64,000 bases of DNA from JAGPUQ01 sp036961295 (GCA_036961295.1 JBALVX010000002.1:248001-312000); one strand, 5' to 3'. Positions 8,788-18,043 are shown, numbered from the stretch's first letter. Notes: generated from the letters alone by a model not told the origin. Numbers and translations: made by a program.

Positions 8788-8831
8788 CTCGGTATAGCCC
8801 CGGTATAGCCCCGGTATGGCTCCGGTTTGGT
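8788..8831 (+). repeat. Four 11-bp tandem repeats in the ntrB promoter region
   Basis: Units at 8788, 8799, 8810 and 8821 follow CCCGGTATAGC (CTCGGTATAGC, CCCGGTATAGC, CCCGGTATGGC, TCCGGTTTGGT). The period of 11 bp is close to one helical turn. They lie between the NtrC site and the sigma-54-like element, so they set the enhancer-promoter distance. Confidence 0.8.
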
Positions 8832-8863
8832 GTGGTTTTGGCCACATTGCAGCGCACTCAAAC

Positions 8864-8879
8864 TGGCCCGTTATTTGCT
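8864..8879 (+). promoter_or_regulatory. Candidate sigma-54 promoter of ntrBC
   Basis: TGGCCCGTTATTTGCT matches TGGCAYRNNNNTTGCW except for one base (A5 is C), with the required GG-N10-GC spacing. Transcription would start near 8890, about 90 nt before the ntrB ATG. Confidence 0.6.
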
Positions 8880-8979
8880 ATCTTCTACCGGAGAGAACGA
8901 ATAGCTCCTGCAAAGCTAAACCCCTGGCAGACCCAGGCCGTAATCAACTGGCCGCAACCCGATATTCAGGAAACGATCT

Positions 8980-10212
8980 ATGTCGTCACCCCGTTCCACC
9001 CTGGGGCACAGCGCTAAAGGCAATAAGTCGGATCGGGCGCGCGATCTAGCACCCGGTGATCCACTGCTGGATCATGCCTTGCTCAATAATCTGAAAACTG
9101 CGGTGCTGGTGCTCAACGAGTGCTGCCAGCCAATTTATCTTAACAACGCCGCCGAAAACCTCCTGGAAGTCAGCAGTAGTCGGCTTGCAAGCAGCGATTT
9201 TGCGGAATTTTTTAGGCATGCAGACACCCGCCGCGCCGTCTTCGAGCAAGCCCTGGCCGGAGAAAACCCCTACACCGAACGTATGGTAACGCTGCTATTG
9301 CCGGACAACCGCGAGACCACCGTGGATTACACCGTAACCCCTATTACTGAGGACGGAAAACCCGCCTTACTCGTAGAAATGTTGCCGATGGATCGCAGCT
9401 TGCGCATCGATCGCGAACGCGCCCTGCAAGCTGCCAACAAAACCTCCCGTAATTTGATTCGGGGCCTGGCTCACGAAATCAAAAACCCCCTGGGCGGCAT
9501 TCGTGGGGCTTCTCAACTGCTGGCCCAGGAACTGGAACGGGAAGAATTACACGAGTACACAGATATTATTATCAGCGAAGTCGATCGCCTGCGGCAGCTG
9601 GTGGACAAACTGGCCGGCCCCTCTATACCTGCAAAGCTGGCACCAGTTAATATTCACGAAGTCACCGAGCACGTTGCCGCATTAGTCGAAGCGGAAACTC
9701 AAGGTGCCTTAGATATTGTGCGGGAATACGACCCCAGTATCCCCGAACTCAGCGGCGACCGGGGCAAACTTATTCAAGCCACGCTCAATCTGGTGCGCAA
9801 TGCCATGCAAGCATTAGAAAGCCGTGATGCAAGCAACGCGACATCCGACGACCCACCTCAAATCACCTTGCGCACCCGCATTATTAACAACTTTACCATC
9901 GGCAAAACCCCTCACCGGGTGGTCTGCCGCCTCGAAGTCATCGATAACGGCCCGGGCGTTCCGGAGGACATCGGCGATCGTATTTTTTACCCCATGATCA
10001 GCGGGCGCGCCGAGGGTTCGGGGCTGGGCCTACCCATTGCTCAATCCGCAATTCACTTACATCAGGGACTGATCGAATGCGAAAGCAAACCCGGCCACAC
10101 CCGGTTCTCGGTCTACCTGCCGCTACAGCCAAAACCCGAACAACTTTCACCTAAGCACACCGACCATAAACACACTGAAAATAAACACAGCGACAACGGA
10201 CATCACCTATGA
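8980..10212 (+). CDS. ntrB: Nitrogen regulation sensor histidine kinase NtrB (NRII)
   Basis: Cytoplasmic PII-controlled kinase/phosphatase that sets NtrC phosphorylation according to nitrogen status. The 410 residues hold an N-terminal PAS domain (about 30-140), the H-box GLAHEIKNPLGGIRGAS with the phospho-acceptor His, the N box LNLVRNAMQAL, the G1 box VIDNGPGVP, and GSGLGLPIAQS. There are no membrane segments, as expected. A short AGGAAA ribosome-binding site precedes the ATG. The C-terminal tail is a His/Lys-rich low-complexity stretch (HTDHKHTENKHSDNGHH), longer than in E. coli. The stop overlaps the ntrC start (ATGA at 10209-10212), so the two are translationally coupled. Confidence 0.96.
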   Translation: MSSPRSTLGHSAKGNKSDRARDLAPGDPLLDHALLNNLKTAVLVLNECCQPIYLNNAAENLLEVSSSRLASSDFAEFFRHADTRRAVFEQALAGENPYTERMVTLLLPDNRETTVDYTVTPITEDGKPALLVEMLPMDRSLRIDRERALQAANKTSRNLIRGLAHEIKNPLGGIRGASQLLAQELEREELHEYTDIIISEVDRLRQLVDKLAGPSIPAKLAPVNIHEVTEHVAALVEAETQGALDIVREYDPSIPELSGDRGKLIQATLNLVRNAMQALESRDASNATSDDPPQITLRTRIINNFTIGKTPHRVVCRLEVIDNGPGVPEDIGDRIFYPMISGRAEGSGLGLPIAQSAIHLHQGLIECESKPGHTRFSVYLPLQPKPEQLSPKHTDHKHTENKHSDNGHHL

Positions 10213-11657
10213 AAGCAAATATCTGGATAGTGGACGACGATAAATCTATCCGTTGGGTGATGGAGCGCGCGCTCGATAAAGCCGAAATGAACGTCACCAG
10301 TTTTTCCAATGCCCAGAGCCTGCTCACCGAGCTTAAGCGAAGCAAGCCGGATATTATTATCAGCGATATTCGCATGCCCGGTATCGACGGCCTGGAACTG
10401 CTGGATCAACTGCATCGGGATAAACCGGAAATGCCGGTGATCATCACCACCGCACACTCCGATCTGGACAGCGCTGTCGCGGCTTATCAAGGTGGGGCCT
10501 TCGAGTATCTACCCAAGCCCTTCGATACCGACGAACTGGTTTCTGTCGCCCGCCGGGCTATCGAGTATGCCAGGGAAAAATCCTCGACTGCCGAAGATGT
10601 GGACAAGGAAGTATCGCGGGAAATTATTGGCGAAGCCCCTGCGATGCAGGAAGTATTTCGCGCTATTGGTCGCCTGTCTCACTCCCATATCACCGTGATG
10701 ATTAACGGTGAATCCGGTACCGGCAAAGAATTGGTGGCCCGCGCGCTGCACCAGCACAGTCCGCGTAAAGACCAAGCTTTCATTGCGCTTAATATGGCCG
10801 CAATCCCCCACGATTTAATTGAGTCGGAATTGTTTGGCCACGAAAAAGGCGCTTTTACCGGAGCGGCACAACGACGCACGGGGCGCTTTGAACAGGCCGA
10901 CGGTGGCACTTTGTTTCTCGATGAAATTGGCGACATGCCCGCCGAAGCCCAGACTCGCTTATTGCGCGTGCTTGCCGACAAGGAGTTTTACCGGGTGGGG
11001 GGTCACCAACCGGTCAAAGTGGATGTGCGTATTATTGCCGCCACTCATCAAGACCTGGAAGCGCTGGTAGAGGAGCGACGCTTCCGCGAAGATCTCTACC
11101 ACCGACTCAACGTGATTCGCATTCACCTGCCCCGACTCACGGATCGACGGGAAGATATTCCCCAACTTATCCGACATTTTTTGAAAAAGTCGGCGGAAGA
11201 ATTGAACGTAGAACCCAAAGTGCTATCCGCGGAAGCCGAGACCTATCTGTGCTCACTGCCCTGGCCCGGTAACGTGCGGCAGATGGAGAACACCTGCCGC
11301 TGGCTCACCGTGATGGCGGCGGGTCGAGAAATTTTAACCCTGGATTTGCCGCCAGAATTGCTCGATGCCAGCACGGAAGTAAACAGCGCGGCTGAAAACT
11401 GGGAGCAGTCATTACGACGCTGGCTAAGCAAAGAACTAGCTGGGGGCAAAAGCGGTATCCTGGCGACGGCGACACCGGCCTTTGAACGTGCGGTGATTGA
11501 AACTGCTTTGCAACACACCGCCGGCCGCAAGCGCGACGCCGCTGAACTACTGGGCTGGGGTCGCAACACGCTGACCCGAAAGATGCACGAACTCAATATT
11601 TCTGGTGAAGGGAAGTCCGATAAAAGCGATCCTGAGCAAACACGGAAAAGCGCCTGA
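10209..11657 (+). CDS. ntrC: Nitrogen regulation response regulator NtrC (NRI)
   Basis: Sigma-54-dependent activator phosphorylated by NtrB. The 482 residues contain the receiver domain with Asp in SDIRMPGIDG (about 54), the AAA+ domain with Walker A GESGTGKE, the sigma-54 contact loop GAFTGA, Walker B GGTLFLDEIGD, and a C-terminal Fis-type helix-turn-helix (GRKRDAAELLGWGRNTLTRK). It should act at the predicted sites before glnA, at its own operon and perhaps amtB. It overlaps ntrB by 4 bp and is convergent with secB 31 bp away. Confidence 0.97.
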   Translation: MKANIWIVDDDKSIRWVMERALDKAEMNVTSFSNAQSLLTELKRSKPDIIISDIRMPGIDGLELLDQLHRDKPEMPVIITTAHSDLDSAVAAYQGGAFEYLPKPFDTDELVSVARRAIEYAREKSSTAEDVDKEVSREIIGEAPAMQEVFRAIGRLSHSHITVMINGESGTGKELVARALHQHSPRKDQAFIALNMAAIPHDLIESELFGHEKGAFTGAAQRRTGRFEQADGGTLFLDEIGDMPAEAQTRLLRVLADKEFYRVGGHQPVKVDVRIIAATHQDLEALVEERRFREDLYHRLNVIRIHLPRLTDRREDIPQLIRHFLKKSAEELNVEPKVLSAEAETYLCSLPWPGNVRQMENTCRWLTVMAAGREILTLDLPPELLDASTEVNSAAENWEQSLRRWLSKELAGGKSGILATATPAFERAVIETALQHTAGRKRDAAELLGWGRNTLTRKMHELNISGEGKSDKSDPEQTRKSA

Positions 11658-11688
11658 GCGCAAAGACTAACGCGAGTAGCGCGCTCTG

Positions 11689-12198
11689 CTAATGACGCTG
11701 CTCAGGACTCGCCTCAGCATCAGCCGATTGCGTACGTTGCGTAAGCGCCTGTTGAAACAGTGCCTCAAAATTCACTGGCGGCAACATCAGCGGTGGGAAG
11801 CCCCCTTTCACCGCCAAATCATCGACAATGGCTCGGGCGTAGGGAAACAATACAGTCAGACAGTGCGTATTAAGCACCTGAGTCAACATGTTCTGCTCCA
11901 GGCCCGTCACCAGAAACACGCCCGCCTGCTGGACTTCCACTAGATATAAGGTGTCACTATCATCTTTAACCGAAGCGGTTAAATGTAACACCACCTCGTA
12001 GTGTTGCTCATCTATTTTGCGTACTTCAGTACCGATATCCTGATCGACAACGGGCTTCACCTTTCGGTTAAAACCTGCGGTGCCCAACGGGGCTTCAAAC
12101 GAGACATCCTTAATATAAAGATGCTTGATCGCCATTTGCGGAGCTGCAACTCCGTCGGCGCTATGATTAGCATCAGTCATCGGTTTATCCTTACTCAT
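11689..12198 (-). CDS. secB: Protein-export chaperone SecB
   Basis: Cytosolic tetrameric chaperone that holds preproteins unfolded and hands them to SecA. The 169-residue product has the SecB pattern: IKHLYIKDVSFEAP near the start, a beta-rich middle, and FPYARAIVDDLAVKGGFPPLMLPPVNFEALF near the end. Two starts are possible: the ATG at 12198 (MSKDKPM) or the one at 12180 (MTDANHS), which has an AAGGA element 7 nt upstream. It heads a minus-strand run with grxC and the rhodanese-like gene, as in Pseudomonas and E. coli. Confidence 0.96.
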   Translation of the reverse strand: MSKDKPMTDANHSADGVAAPQMAIKHLYIKDVSFEAPLGTAGFNRKVKPVVDQDIGTEVRKIDEQHYEVVLHLTASVKDDSDTLYLVEVQQAGVFLVTGLEQNMLTQVLNTHCLTVLFPYARAIVDDLAVKGGFPPLMLPPVNFEALFQQALTQRTQSADAEASPEQRH

Positions 12199-12289
12199 CA
12201 ACGTGCCCTTGGTAAAATATAAATGTTAAGAGTATTTTCCTGGTATTGCCTTTCTTGAAGTGCTCGGCCTCGAACTACTCAGCCATTAA

Positions 12290-12574
12290 CTACTCAGTAT
12301 TGGACGAACCAGACATTGTATCCAACAACACATCCAGCTCACCGCTGCGCTCAAGTGCCTGCATATCGGTAAAACCACCAATGTGGCGCTCGCCAATCCA
12401 TATTTGCGGAACCGTGTGCTGACCACTGCGATCGTTAATCTCCTGGCGCAACTGGTGATCACCGTCCACCGCAATATCCTCAAACTCGACACCTTTGGCT
12501 TTCAAAAACCGCCGCGCCGCGATGCAATAGGGGCAAAATCGAGTGCTATACAAAACCACTGCAACATCATTCAT
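12290..12574 (-). CDS. grxC: Glutaredoxin 3
   Basis: Small dithiol glutaredoxin (94 residues) that reduces disulfides with glutathione. The active site CPYC is at about 14-17, followed by the cis-proline TVPQIWIG and the glutathione-binding HIGGFTDM. The start MNDVAVVLYSTRFCPYC leaves the usual short first strand. It lies 10 bp after the rhodanese-like gene and is likely co-transcribed with it and secB. The spacer after its stop carries a duplicated ACTACTCAG. Confidence 0.96.
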   Translation of the reverse strand: MNDVAVVLYSTRFCPYCIAARRFLKAKGVEFEDIAVDGDHQLRQEINDRSGQHTVPQIWIGERHIGGFTDMQALERSGELDVLLDTMSGSSNTE

Positions 12575-12584
12575 CCGAGATTAG

Positions 12585-12998
12585 CTACCTGGAAACCAGC
12601 GGTAAATTCTGGACTAGCCACTCGCCCATACCACCACGCAAGCGACAGACATTAAATCCAGCCTGGCGTAACTTTCGACCCACGGCTGCAGCCTGCTGGC
12701 CATGCTTATCCACCAAAATAATTACTTTATCGCGCTGACTCTCAAGTTCCGCCATCCGCTCATCAATTTTCGTGCTGGGAATATTAAGCGACGAATTAAT
12801 ATGGCCCAGCGCGTATTCTTTGGCATCGCGCACATCTACTAAAAAGCCCTCGTCGGCATTGAGCATGCGCGTCACGTCGTGCACCGACAACTGTTTGCCC
12901 GCCTTGGCCTGCTCGAGAAAAATAAAAACGTAGACCAATAGCAGGAAGACACTAACTAAGACCCACTGGTCGCTAACAAAAACTAAGAAATCCGCCAC
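12585..12998 (-). CDS. Membrane-anchored rhodanese-like protein (YibN family) lacking the catalytic Cys
   Basis: One N-terminal membrane helix (VLVSVFLLLVYVFIFLEQ) followed by a rhodanese fold (LVDVRDAKEYALGHINSSLNIP). In active rhodaneses the loop after the central strand is VCxxGxRS; here it reads ILVDKHGQQA, with Asp at the Cys position, so sulfur transfer is unlikely. I choose the GTG at 12998 (137 residues), preceded by AGAGG, because that gives the usual YibN length; an ATG at 13031 in frame is an alternative. The gene sits between grxC and gpmI, as yibN does between grxC and gpmI in E. coli. Confidence 0.87.
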   Translation of the reverse strand: MADFLVFVSDQWVLVSVFLLLVYVFIFLEQAKAGKQLSVHDVTRMLNADEGFLVDVRDAKEYALGHINSSLNIPSTKIDERMAELESQRDKVIILVDKHGQQAAAVGRKLRQAGFNVCRLRGGMGEWLVQNLPLVSR

Positions 12999-13174
12999 AG
13001 TAACCTCTTTCGTGAATGGCACGGAGGCCATATCGGGAGCGCGCATTATACATAGGACGAGGTGCTTTCGCAGGTCAGCATCAATGGAAATTGGCCCCTT
13101 ACATGGCGTTTCAAACCCCAAAAAGGTACCATTGCCGCTGTTAGAAACCTCTTATTTCCTCTACGTAGCCTACG

Positions 13175-14731
13175 ATGACCGAAGCCAAAAAAACCACTGT
13201 ATTAATTGTTCTCGACGGCTGGGGTCATAACGAATCCCCCGATGCCAATGCCATCTATGCCGCCCATTCACCGGTATGGGACAAGCTGTGGAGCGAGCAG
13301 CCACATACGCTGATTTCCGGATCCGGGCTGGATGTGGGCCTCCCCGCTGGCCAAATGGGTAATTCTGAAGTCGGTCATATGACACTGGGTGCGGGCCGCG
13401 TGGTGTATCAAAACTTTACCCGCATCAACAAGGCACTGAAAGACGGCGATTTTTTTACTAACCCCGCCTACCTCTCCGCCTTCGATAAAGCCGCGCAGAC
13501 CGGAAATGCCGTACACCTCTTTGGTTTACTTTCCACCGGCGGCGTTCACAGCCACGAAAAGCATATTGTTGCCGCCATTGAATTGGCCGCGCAGCGTGGA
13601 GTTAAGGAAATATATCTGCACGCGTTTCTCGACGGTCGCGACACCCCGCCAAGAAGCGCAGAACCCTCATTAGAAAAAGCGGCGGCTAAATTCACCGAAC
13701 TGGGTTGCGGTCGCATCGCCTCTATCTGCGGCCGCTACTACGCCATGGATAGAGATCAACGTTGGGATCGGGTACAACTCGCGTACCAATTGATCACCGA
13801 AGGCAAGGCCGATCACCAGGCCAGCAACGCCATCGAGGGTTTACAGGCCGCCTACCAGCGCGGCGAAAACGACGAATTTGTGCTCCCCACGGCCATTCAG
13901 GCCGAGGGTGAAGCAGATGCCTGCGTGCGCGACGGTGACGCCATTGTGTTTATGAACTTCCGCCCCGACCGTGCACGCCAGCTCACTCGGGCGTTTACCG
14001 ATCCGGATTTCGATGGTTTTAAGCGCGCGGTTCAGCCTCAGCTAGCCGCCTTTGTGACTACCACCGAATACGCCGCCGACATCGACGCGCTCTGCGCGTT
14101 TGCGCCGGGCTCTCTGGTGAATTCCCTGGGCGACTATTTGGCAACTCAAGGAAAAACCCAGCTGCGCATCGCCGAAACTGAAAAATATGCCCACGTCACT
14201 TTCTTTTTTAGCGGCGGCCAGGAAGCCTTATATCCAGGCGAAGACAGAGTTTTAATTCCTTCTCCGGATGTGGCGACTTACGATTTAAAACCAGAAATGA
14301 GCGCATTTGAAGTTACCGAAAAACTAGTGTCGGCCATCCGCAAGGGTCAACACGACGCTATTATTTGTAATTTTGCCAACGGCGATATGGTGGGTCATAC
14401 CGGTATATTTAGCGCCGCAGTAAAAGCCGTTGAAACCCTCGACCAATGCCTCGGCACTATTATTAGTGCCCTCGCCGAGGTCGGCGGCCAATGTTTGATT
14501 ACTGCCGACCACGGCAATGTCGAGCAAATGCTCAACTACGACAGCGGCGAACCACTCACCTCCCACACCTGCGAGCCGGTGCCGCTAGTGTACGTTGGTC
14601 CCAGGGATATTCAGCTAGAGAGCAGCGGCTCACTAGCCGACGTCGCCCCGACACTGCTGGCACTGATGGCGCTGACTCAACCCGCTGAAATGACCGGTCA
14701 CTCCTTGATCGCGGCCGCCGTGTCAAATTAA
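13175..14731 (+). CDS. gpmI: Cofactor-independent 2,3-bisphosphoglycerate phosphoglycerate mutase
   Basis: Glycolytic enzyme that interconverts 3- and 2-phosphoglycerate using two Mn(II) ions. The 518 residues match the family. The N terminus VLIVLDGWGHNE holds the first metal Asp, MGNSEVGH holds the catalytic phospho-Ser, and DGRDTPPRS, the FRPDRARQ segment and ADHGNVE (C-terminal metal ligands) are all present. It is divergent from the rhodanese-like gene and followed 31 bp later by envC, an arrangement also seen in E. coli. Confidence 0.98.
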   Translation: MTEAKKTTVLIVLDGWGHNESPDANAIYAAHSPVWDKLWSEQPHTLISGSGLDVGLPAGQMGNSEVGHMTLGAGRVVYQNFTRINKALKDGDFFTNPAYLSAFDKAAQTGNAVHLFGLLSTGGVHSHEKHIVAAIELAAQRGVKEIYLHAFLDGRDTPPRSAEPSLEKAAAKFTELGCGRIASICGRYYAMDRDQRWDRVQLAYQLITEGKADHQASNAIEGLQAAYQRGENDEFVLPTAIQAEGEADACVRDGDAIVFMNFRPDRARQLTRAFTDPDFDGFKRAVQPQLAAFVTTTEYAADIDALCAFAPGSLVNSLGDYLATQGKTQLRIAETEKYAHVTFFFSGGQEALYPGEDRVLIPSPDVATYDLKPEMSAFEVTEKLVSAIRKGQHDAIICNFANGDMVGHTGIFSAAVKAVETLDQCLGTIISALAEVGGQCLITADHGNVEQMLNYDSGEPLTSHTCEPVPLVYVGPRDIQLESSGSLADVAPTLLALMALTQPAEMTGHSLIAAAVSN

Positions 14732-14760
14732 GGAGTGCCGAGTTGAGGAGCGCCGACAAG
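14731..14760 (+). repeat. Duplicated 15-bp unit with Shine-Dalgarno sequence before envC
   Basis: AGGAGTGCCGAGTTG and AGGAGCGCCGACAAG stand in tandem between the gpmI stop and the envC ATG at 14763. Each contains AGGAG, so the ribosome-binding element is duplicated; only the second is near a usable distance. Confidence 0.65.
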
Positions 14761-14762
14761 TA

Positions 14763-15968
14763 ATGAAGCGAAATACTTGCCTGACCGTTCTGGGCTTTTT
14801 TTCTAGCTCCTTTTCCTATAGCGCCTTTCTCTTAAGCGCCCTTTTCTTTAGTACTCTTATCTTCACAGGTATGGCGGCTCCGGCAGTCAGCGCAAACACG
14901 GCCACTACCGACAACTCCCGCAAACTGCAAGAGCTGCAGCGAGAAATTACCGAAACACAAAATAACCTGCAACACACCGACAAAGAAAAATCTCGCCTCA
15001 ATAAACAGCTGCAAAGTTTTGAATTAAAACTCGCCGCCAGCCACCGCAAAAAACGCTTACTGAAAATCGAGATTGTTAATTTAGAAGACGAGCTGAGCGC
15101 ATTAACGCAGCGTCGCAATCAATTGAAACGTAGTAGTAAACTGCAATTACAACAATTGAATAACGAGGTCGCCGTTGCTTACCGCACAGGCCAACAGGAA
15201 CCAATTAAATTACTACTTAATATCGAAGACCCGCAGGAACTCAACCGCACACTAAAATATTACGATTACTTTGTCGCCGCTCGAACCCGCGAACTGGGTA
15301 AGTACCGTAGCGCGCTCGCCGAAATCCGCACGATCAGCAGCACCATCAACTCCAAGCGCGACACCCTGATCAGCGAGCGTAGCTCCCTGGAGCAAGAACA
15401 GCAGCGACTGGAAGAACACCGCAAACAACGCCAGCAATTGCTGGCCAAATTTCAACAGCAATACAGCAGTGAAAACGCTCGACTTAAAAAACTTAAGAAT
15501 GAAGAGAATCATTTGCAGTCGGTGATCGAAACTATCCAGTTGAAAGCCCGGCAGGCGGCTACCGGCGCGCCCTTCGGCAAACAGAGCGGCAAACTACCCT
15601 GGCCAGTCAAAGGTAAGTTAGTCAGCGCCTTTGGCGACCAACGCGCCAGCTCTCTGCGCTGGAGCGGGTGGTTACTACAGGCCAGCGAAGGCAGCACCGT
15701 ACGCGCGATTCATCCAGGCACCGTGGTATTTTCCGATTATTTGCGCGGACACGGCCTACTTGTTATTGTCGATCACGGCGACGGCTATTTGAGTCTTTAC
15801 GCTCACAACCAAACCTTGGTTCGCAACGTCGGGGAGCAGGTCAAGGGCGGCGACACCATTTCTCGGGTAGGTAGTAGCGGCGGCATAAAGCGTAGCGCGC
15901 TGTATTTCGAGATTCGCCATAACGGTAAAGCCGTCAATCCTAAGTCCTGGCTACGCCGTCGCTCTTAA
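14763..15968 (+). CDS. envC: Murein hydrolase activator EnvC
   Basis: Periplasmic activator of the amidases AmiA/AmiB at the division septum, recruited by FtsEX. The 401 residues start with a signal sequence (hydrophobic FFSSSFSYSAFLLSALFF, cleavage near VSA), continue with long coiled coils (about 55-265) and end in a LytM/M23 domain (about 285-400). The M23 metal ligands are degenerate: LYFEIRHNG replaces the usual LHFEIR, and the first His/Asp pair is absent. This fits a non-catalytic activator rather than a peptidase. Adjacent to gpmI and ctp, in the gene order of E. coli and Pseudomonas. Confidence 0.94.
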   Translation: MKRNTCLTVLGFFSSSFSYSAFLLSALFFSTLIFTGMAAPAVSANTATTDNSRKLQELQREITETQNNLQHTDKEKSRLNKQLQSFELKLAASHRKKRLLKIEIVNLEDELSALTQRRNQLKRSSKLQLQQLNNEVAVAYRTGQQEPIKLLLNIEDPQELNRTLKYYDYFVAARTRELGKYRSALAEIRTISSTINSKRDTLISERSSLEQEQQRLEEHRKQRQQLLAKFQQQYSSENARLKKLKNEENHLQSVIETIQLKARQAATGAPFGKQSGKLPWPVKGKLVSAFGDQRASSLRWSGWLLQASEGSTVRAIHPGTVVFSDYLRGHGLLVIVDHGDGYLSLYAHNQTLVRNVGEQVKGGDTISRVGSSGGIKRSALYFEIRHNGKAVNPKSWLRRRS

Positions 15969-16038
15969 CGCAGAACTCTTATCACTCAATTGCGCTCTTA
16001 ATTGGCGGGCGAAAGCTCGCAGACGGGCCGTCACCGCA

Positions 16039-16070
16039 CCTTGCATACCCTATACTTTGCATACCTTATA
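16039..16070 (+). repeat. Duplicated 16-bp unit upstream of ctp
   Basis: CCTTGCATACCCTATA is followed directly by CTTTGCATACCTTATA. The TTGCAT and TATA-like parts could serve as promoter elements for ctp, whose ATG is at 16127, but I cannot assign -35/-10 boxes with confidence. Confidence 0.6.
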
Positions 16071-16126
16071 AAGCTGCGTAAACTCAAACACTGCAATGCC
16101 AATCTGGAACACCACAGGGATTTGTT

Positions 16127-17551
16127 ATGAACCTCACCTCACTGCCCACCTCCTTTGCTTCAGCCCGACTTACTCGTCAGCTGCGCTTGCTATTCGGCGC
16201 ATTCCTCTGCGTTCTAGTCTTACAACCGAGCACTTTGCTCGGGGCTGAAGGAAGTGAAGATGTTGACAATGCACTTTCCGACAATCCCTCTGTGGATAAT
16301 CAGCCTAATCACACCCTCGAGCCCAGCTCGTCCGATACCGCCCGCTTCCCGCTGGAAGAGTTGCAATTGTTCGCCCAGATATTTGATCAAATTAGAACCT
16401 CTTACGTGGAAGAGGTTGACGACAAAACCCTGCTCGAAAATGCCATCGTTGGCCTGCTGGGCGAGCTCGATCCCCACTCGATGTTTCTCGCAGAAGAATC
16501 CTTTAGCGACCTGCAGGAAAACACCTCTGGCGAATTCGGCGGTATCGGTATCGAGGTCGGGCTAAAGAATGGCTACATTGCAGTGATTTCGCCCATTGAT
16601 GATACCCCGGCAGCTCGTGCCGGGCTGCAGCCCGGCGATTTGATCATTGAGCTGAATGAGCAATCCTTGCAGGGCATGGGGTTAGGTGAGGCCGTCACCC
16701 TGATGCGTGGCCCGGTGGGAAGCGCCATAGAACTCACCGTGGTGAGAGACGGCGAGCCAGAGCCGCTGGTCGTGAAGATGGTGCGCGATGTGGTTAAAAT
16801 TGCCAGCATTCGCAGCCGCATGCTTACCACCGACTTTGGCTACGTCCGACTCTCCCAGTTCCAGGAAAAAACTGGGGCGGATTTCCGCAAAGCGCTCAGT
16901 AAGCTGATCGGCGAAAACCCGGGGTTAAAAGGTGTTGTACTCGATTTACGCAACAATCCCGGCGGTTTACTCCCAGCGTCGGTCGCTGTCGCCGACGCAC
17001 TGCTCGATAGTGCGCAGCTCGATAACCCACTGATTGTCTACACCGAGGGTCGAATTCCATCCTCCAATACCAGGTTGTCAGCCACCCCCGGCGATCTGTT
17101 AGTCGATATACCGATAGTCGCGCTTATTAACGAGGGCACCGCCTCTGCCGCAGAGATCGTTGCTGGTGCCTTGCAGGATCATGGCCGCGCACTCATCCTG
17201 GGAACCGAAAGCTTTGGCAAGGGTTCGGTGCAAAGCGTGCTACCTCTGAACGACGGCCGCGCGGTTAAATTAACGACGGCGCGCTACTTCACCCCCAAGG
17301 GCCGCTCGATTCAGGCGGACGGAATCAAACCCGATATTTTCGTGGGTCGAGCCGAAATCCGTCAACTCGACCCCGGATATACCCTGAAAGAGTCCAACTT
17401 ATCCGGGCACTTGAGTAACAATGAAGATGATTCATCGGCTACACGAAAAATTAGCGAGACCCAGCTGCTGGAAGACAATCAATTATACGAGGCCGTCAAC
17501 CTGCTAAAAGGCCTGGCGATATTCGGTAAGTCGGGCCATTCCAAGGGCTAA
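16127..17551 (+). CDS. ctpA: S41-family C-terminal processing peptidase
   Basis: Periplasmic serine protease of the CtpA/Prc group that processes or degrades envelope proteins and cell-wall hydrolases. The 474-residue product has an N-terminal signal segment (LRLLFGAFLCVLVLQPSTLLGA), a PDZ domain (about 145-225, with GIGIEVGLKNGYIAVISP), and the S41 core. The catalytic Ser lies in NEGTASAAEI and the catalytic Lys in ESFGKGSVQS. GDLDPHSMFL-type signatures (GELDPHSMFL) are present. It lies behind envC, an activator of cell-wall amidases, which suggests an envelope role; exact substrate unknown. Confidence 0.94.
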   Translation: MNLTSLPTSFASARLTRQLRLLFGAFLCVLVLQPSTLLGAEGSEDVDNALSDNPSVDNQPNHTLEPSSSDTARFPLEELQLFAQIFDQIRTSYVEEVDDKTLLENAIVGLLGELDPHSMFLAEESFSDLQENTSGEFGGIGIEVGLKNGYIAVISPIDDTPAARAGLQPGDLIIELNEQSLQGMGLGEAVTLMRGPVGSAIELTVVRDGEPEPLVVKMVRDVVKIASIRSRMLTTDFGYVRLSQFQEKTGADFRKALSKLIGENPGLKGVVLDLRNNPGGLLPASVAVADALLDSAQLDNPLIVYTEGRIPSSNTRLSATPGDLLVDIPIVALINEGTASAAEIVAGALQDHGRALILGTESFGKGSVQSVLPLNDGRAVKLTTARYFTPKGRSIQADGIKPDIFVGRAEIRQLDPGYTLKESNLSGHLSNNEDDSSATRKISETQLLEDNQLYEAVNLLKGLAIFGKSGHSKG

Positions 17552-17767
17552 AACACCATCTGTTTTAAAATAGAAGCTTTGCTATAAAAACGCAGGTCTA
17601 GCCAGGGAAAATACAGCCATAAGTTATGTCAGCTATAGCGTACAGTGTATACCTACGGTATAGTCGATTGTCACGCGGACAACACTGGCAGTCAAACAAG
17701 ATCAGTGGCTTATTTAAAACGTGATTTACAACGATGATTTTTTGGCTTTTAGCCGAGGAGCACAGAG

Positions 17768-18043
17768 ATGACAGGCAGCGTAGTGCATCTTAACTTTGGT
17801 ACCAAGCGAGCAGCAGAGAGTGTCACAGCCGACCCGAAAAACACGGTACGCAGTGAGCGCTTTTTTAAGCTAGCGGATGACTGGTACTTCACCACCCGAG
17901 AAAATGTAACTCTGGGGCCCTTTGAATCGCGGGAAGAGGCCAAAATGGCTGTCGCCGATTTCGTCGATTTTATCAATAACGCCTCGCCGAAAATCGTACA
18001 GGTATTCAAGGGCGATGAAGTCCAGGAATCGAGCGTAGTTTAA
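17768..18043 (+). CDS. DUF6316 family small protein
   Basis: Cytosolic protein of 91 residues without signal or membrane segments. The core RSERFFKLADDWYFTTREN then GPFESREEAKMAVADFVDF is the DUF6316 signature: a short WYF strand, a GPF turn and a helix. The family occurs in gammaproteobacteria and has no known function. A GAGGAG ribosome-binding site stands 7-10 bp before the ATG. It stands alone, with a 240-bp spacer to the convergent hisF in which I see no gene or clear terminator. Confidence 0.85.
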   Translation: MTGSVVHLNFGTKRAAESVTADPKNTVRSERFFKLADDWYFTTRENVTLGPFESREEAKMAVADFVDFINNASPKIVQVFKGDEVQESSVV

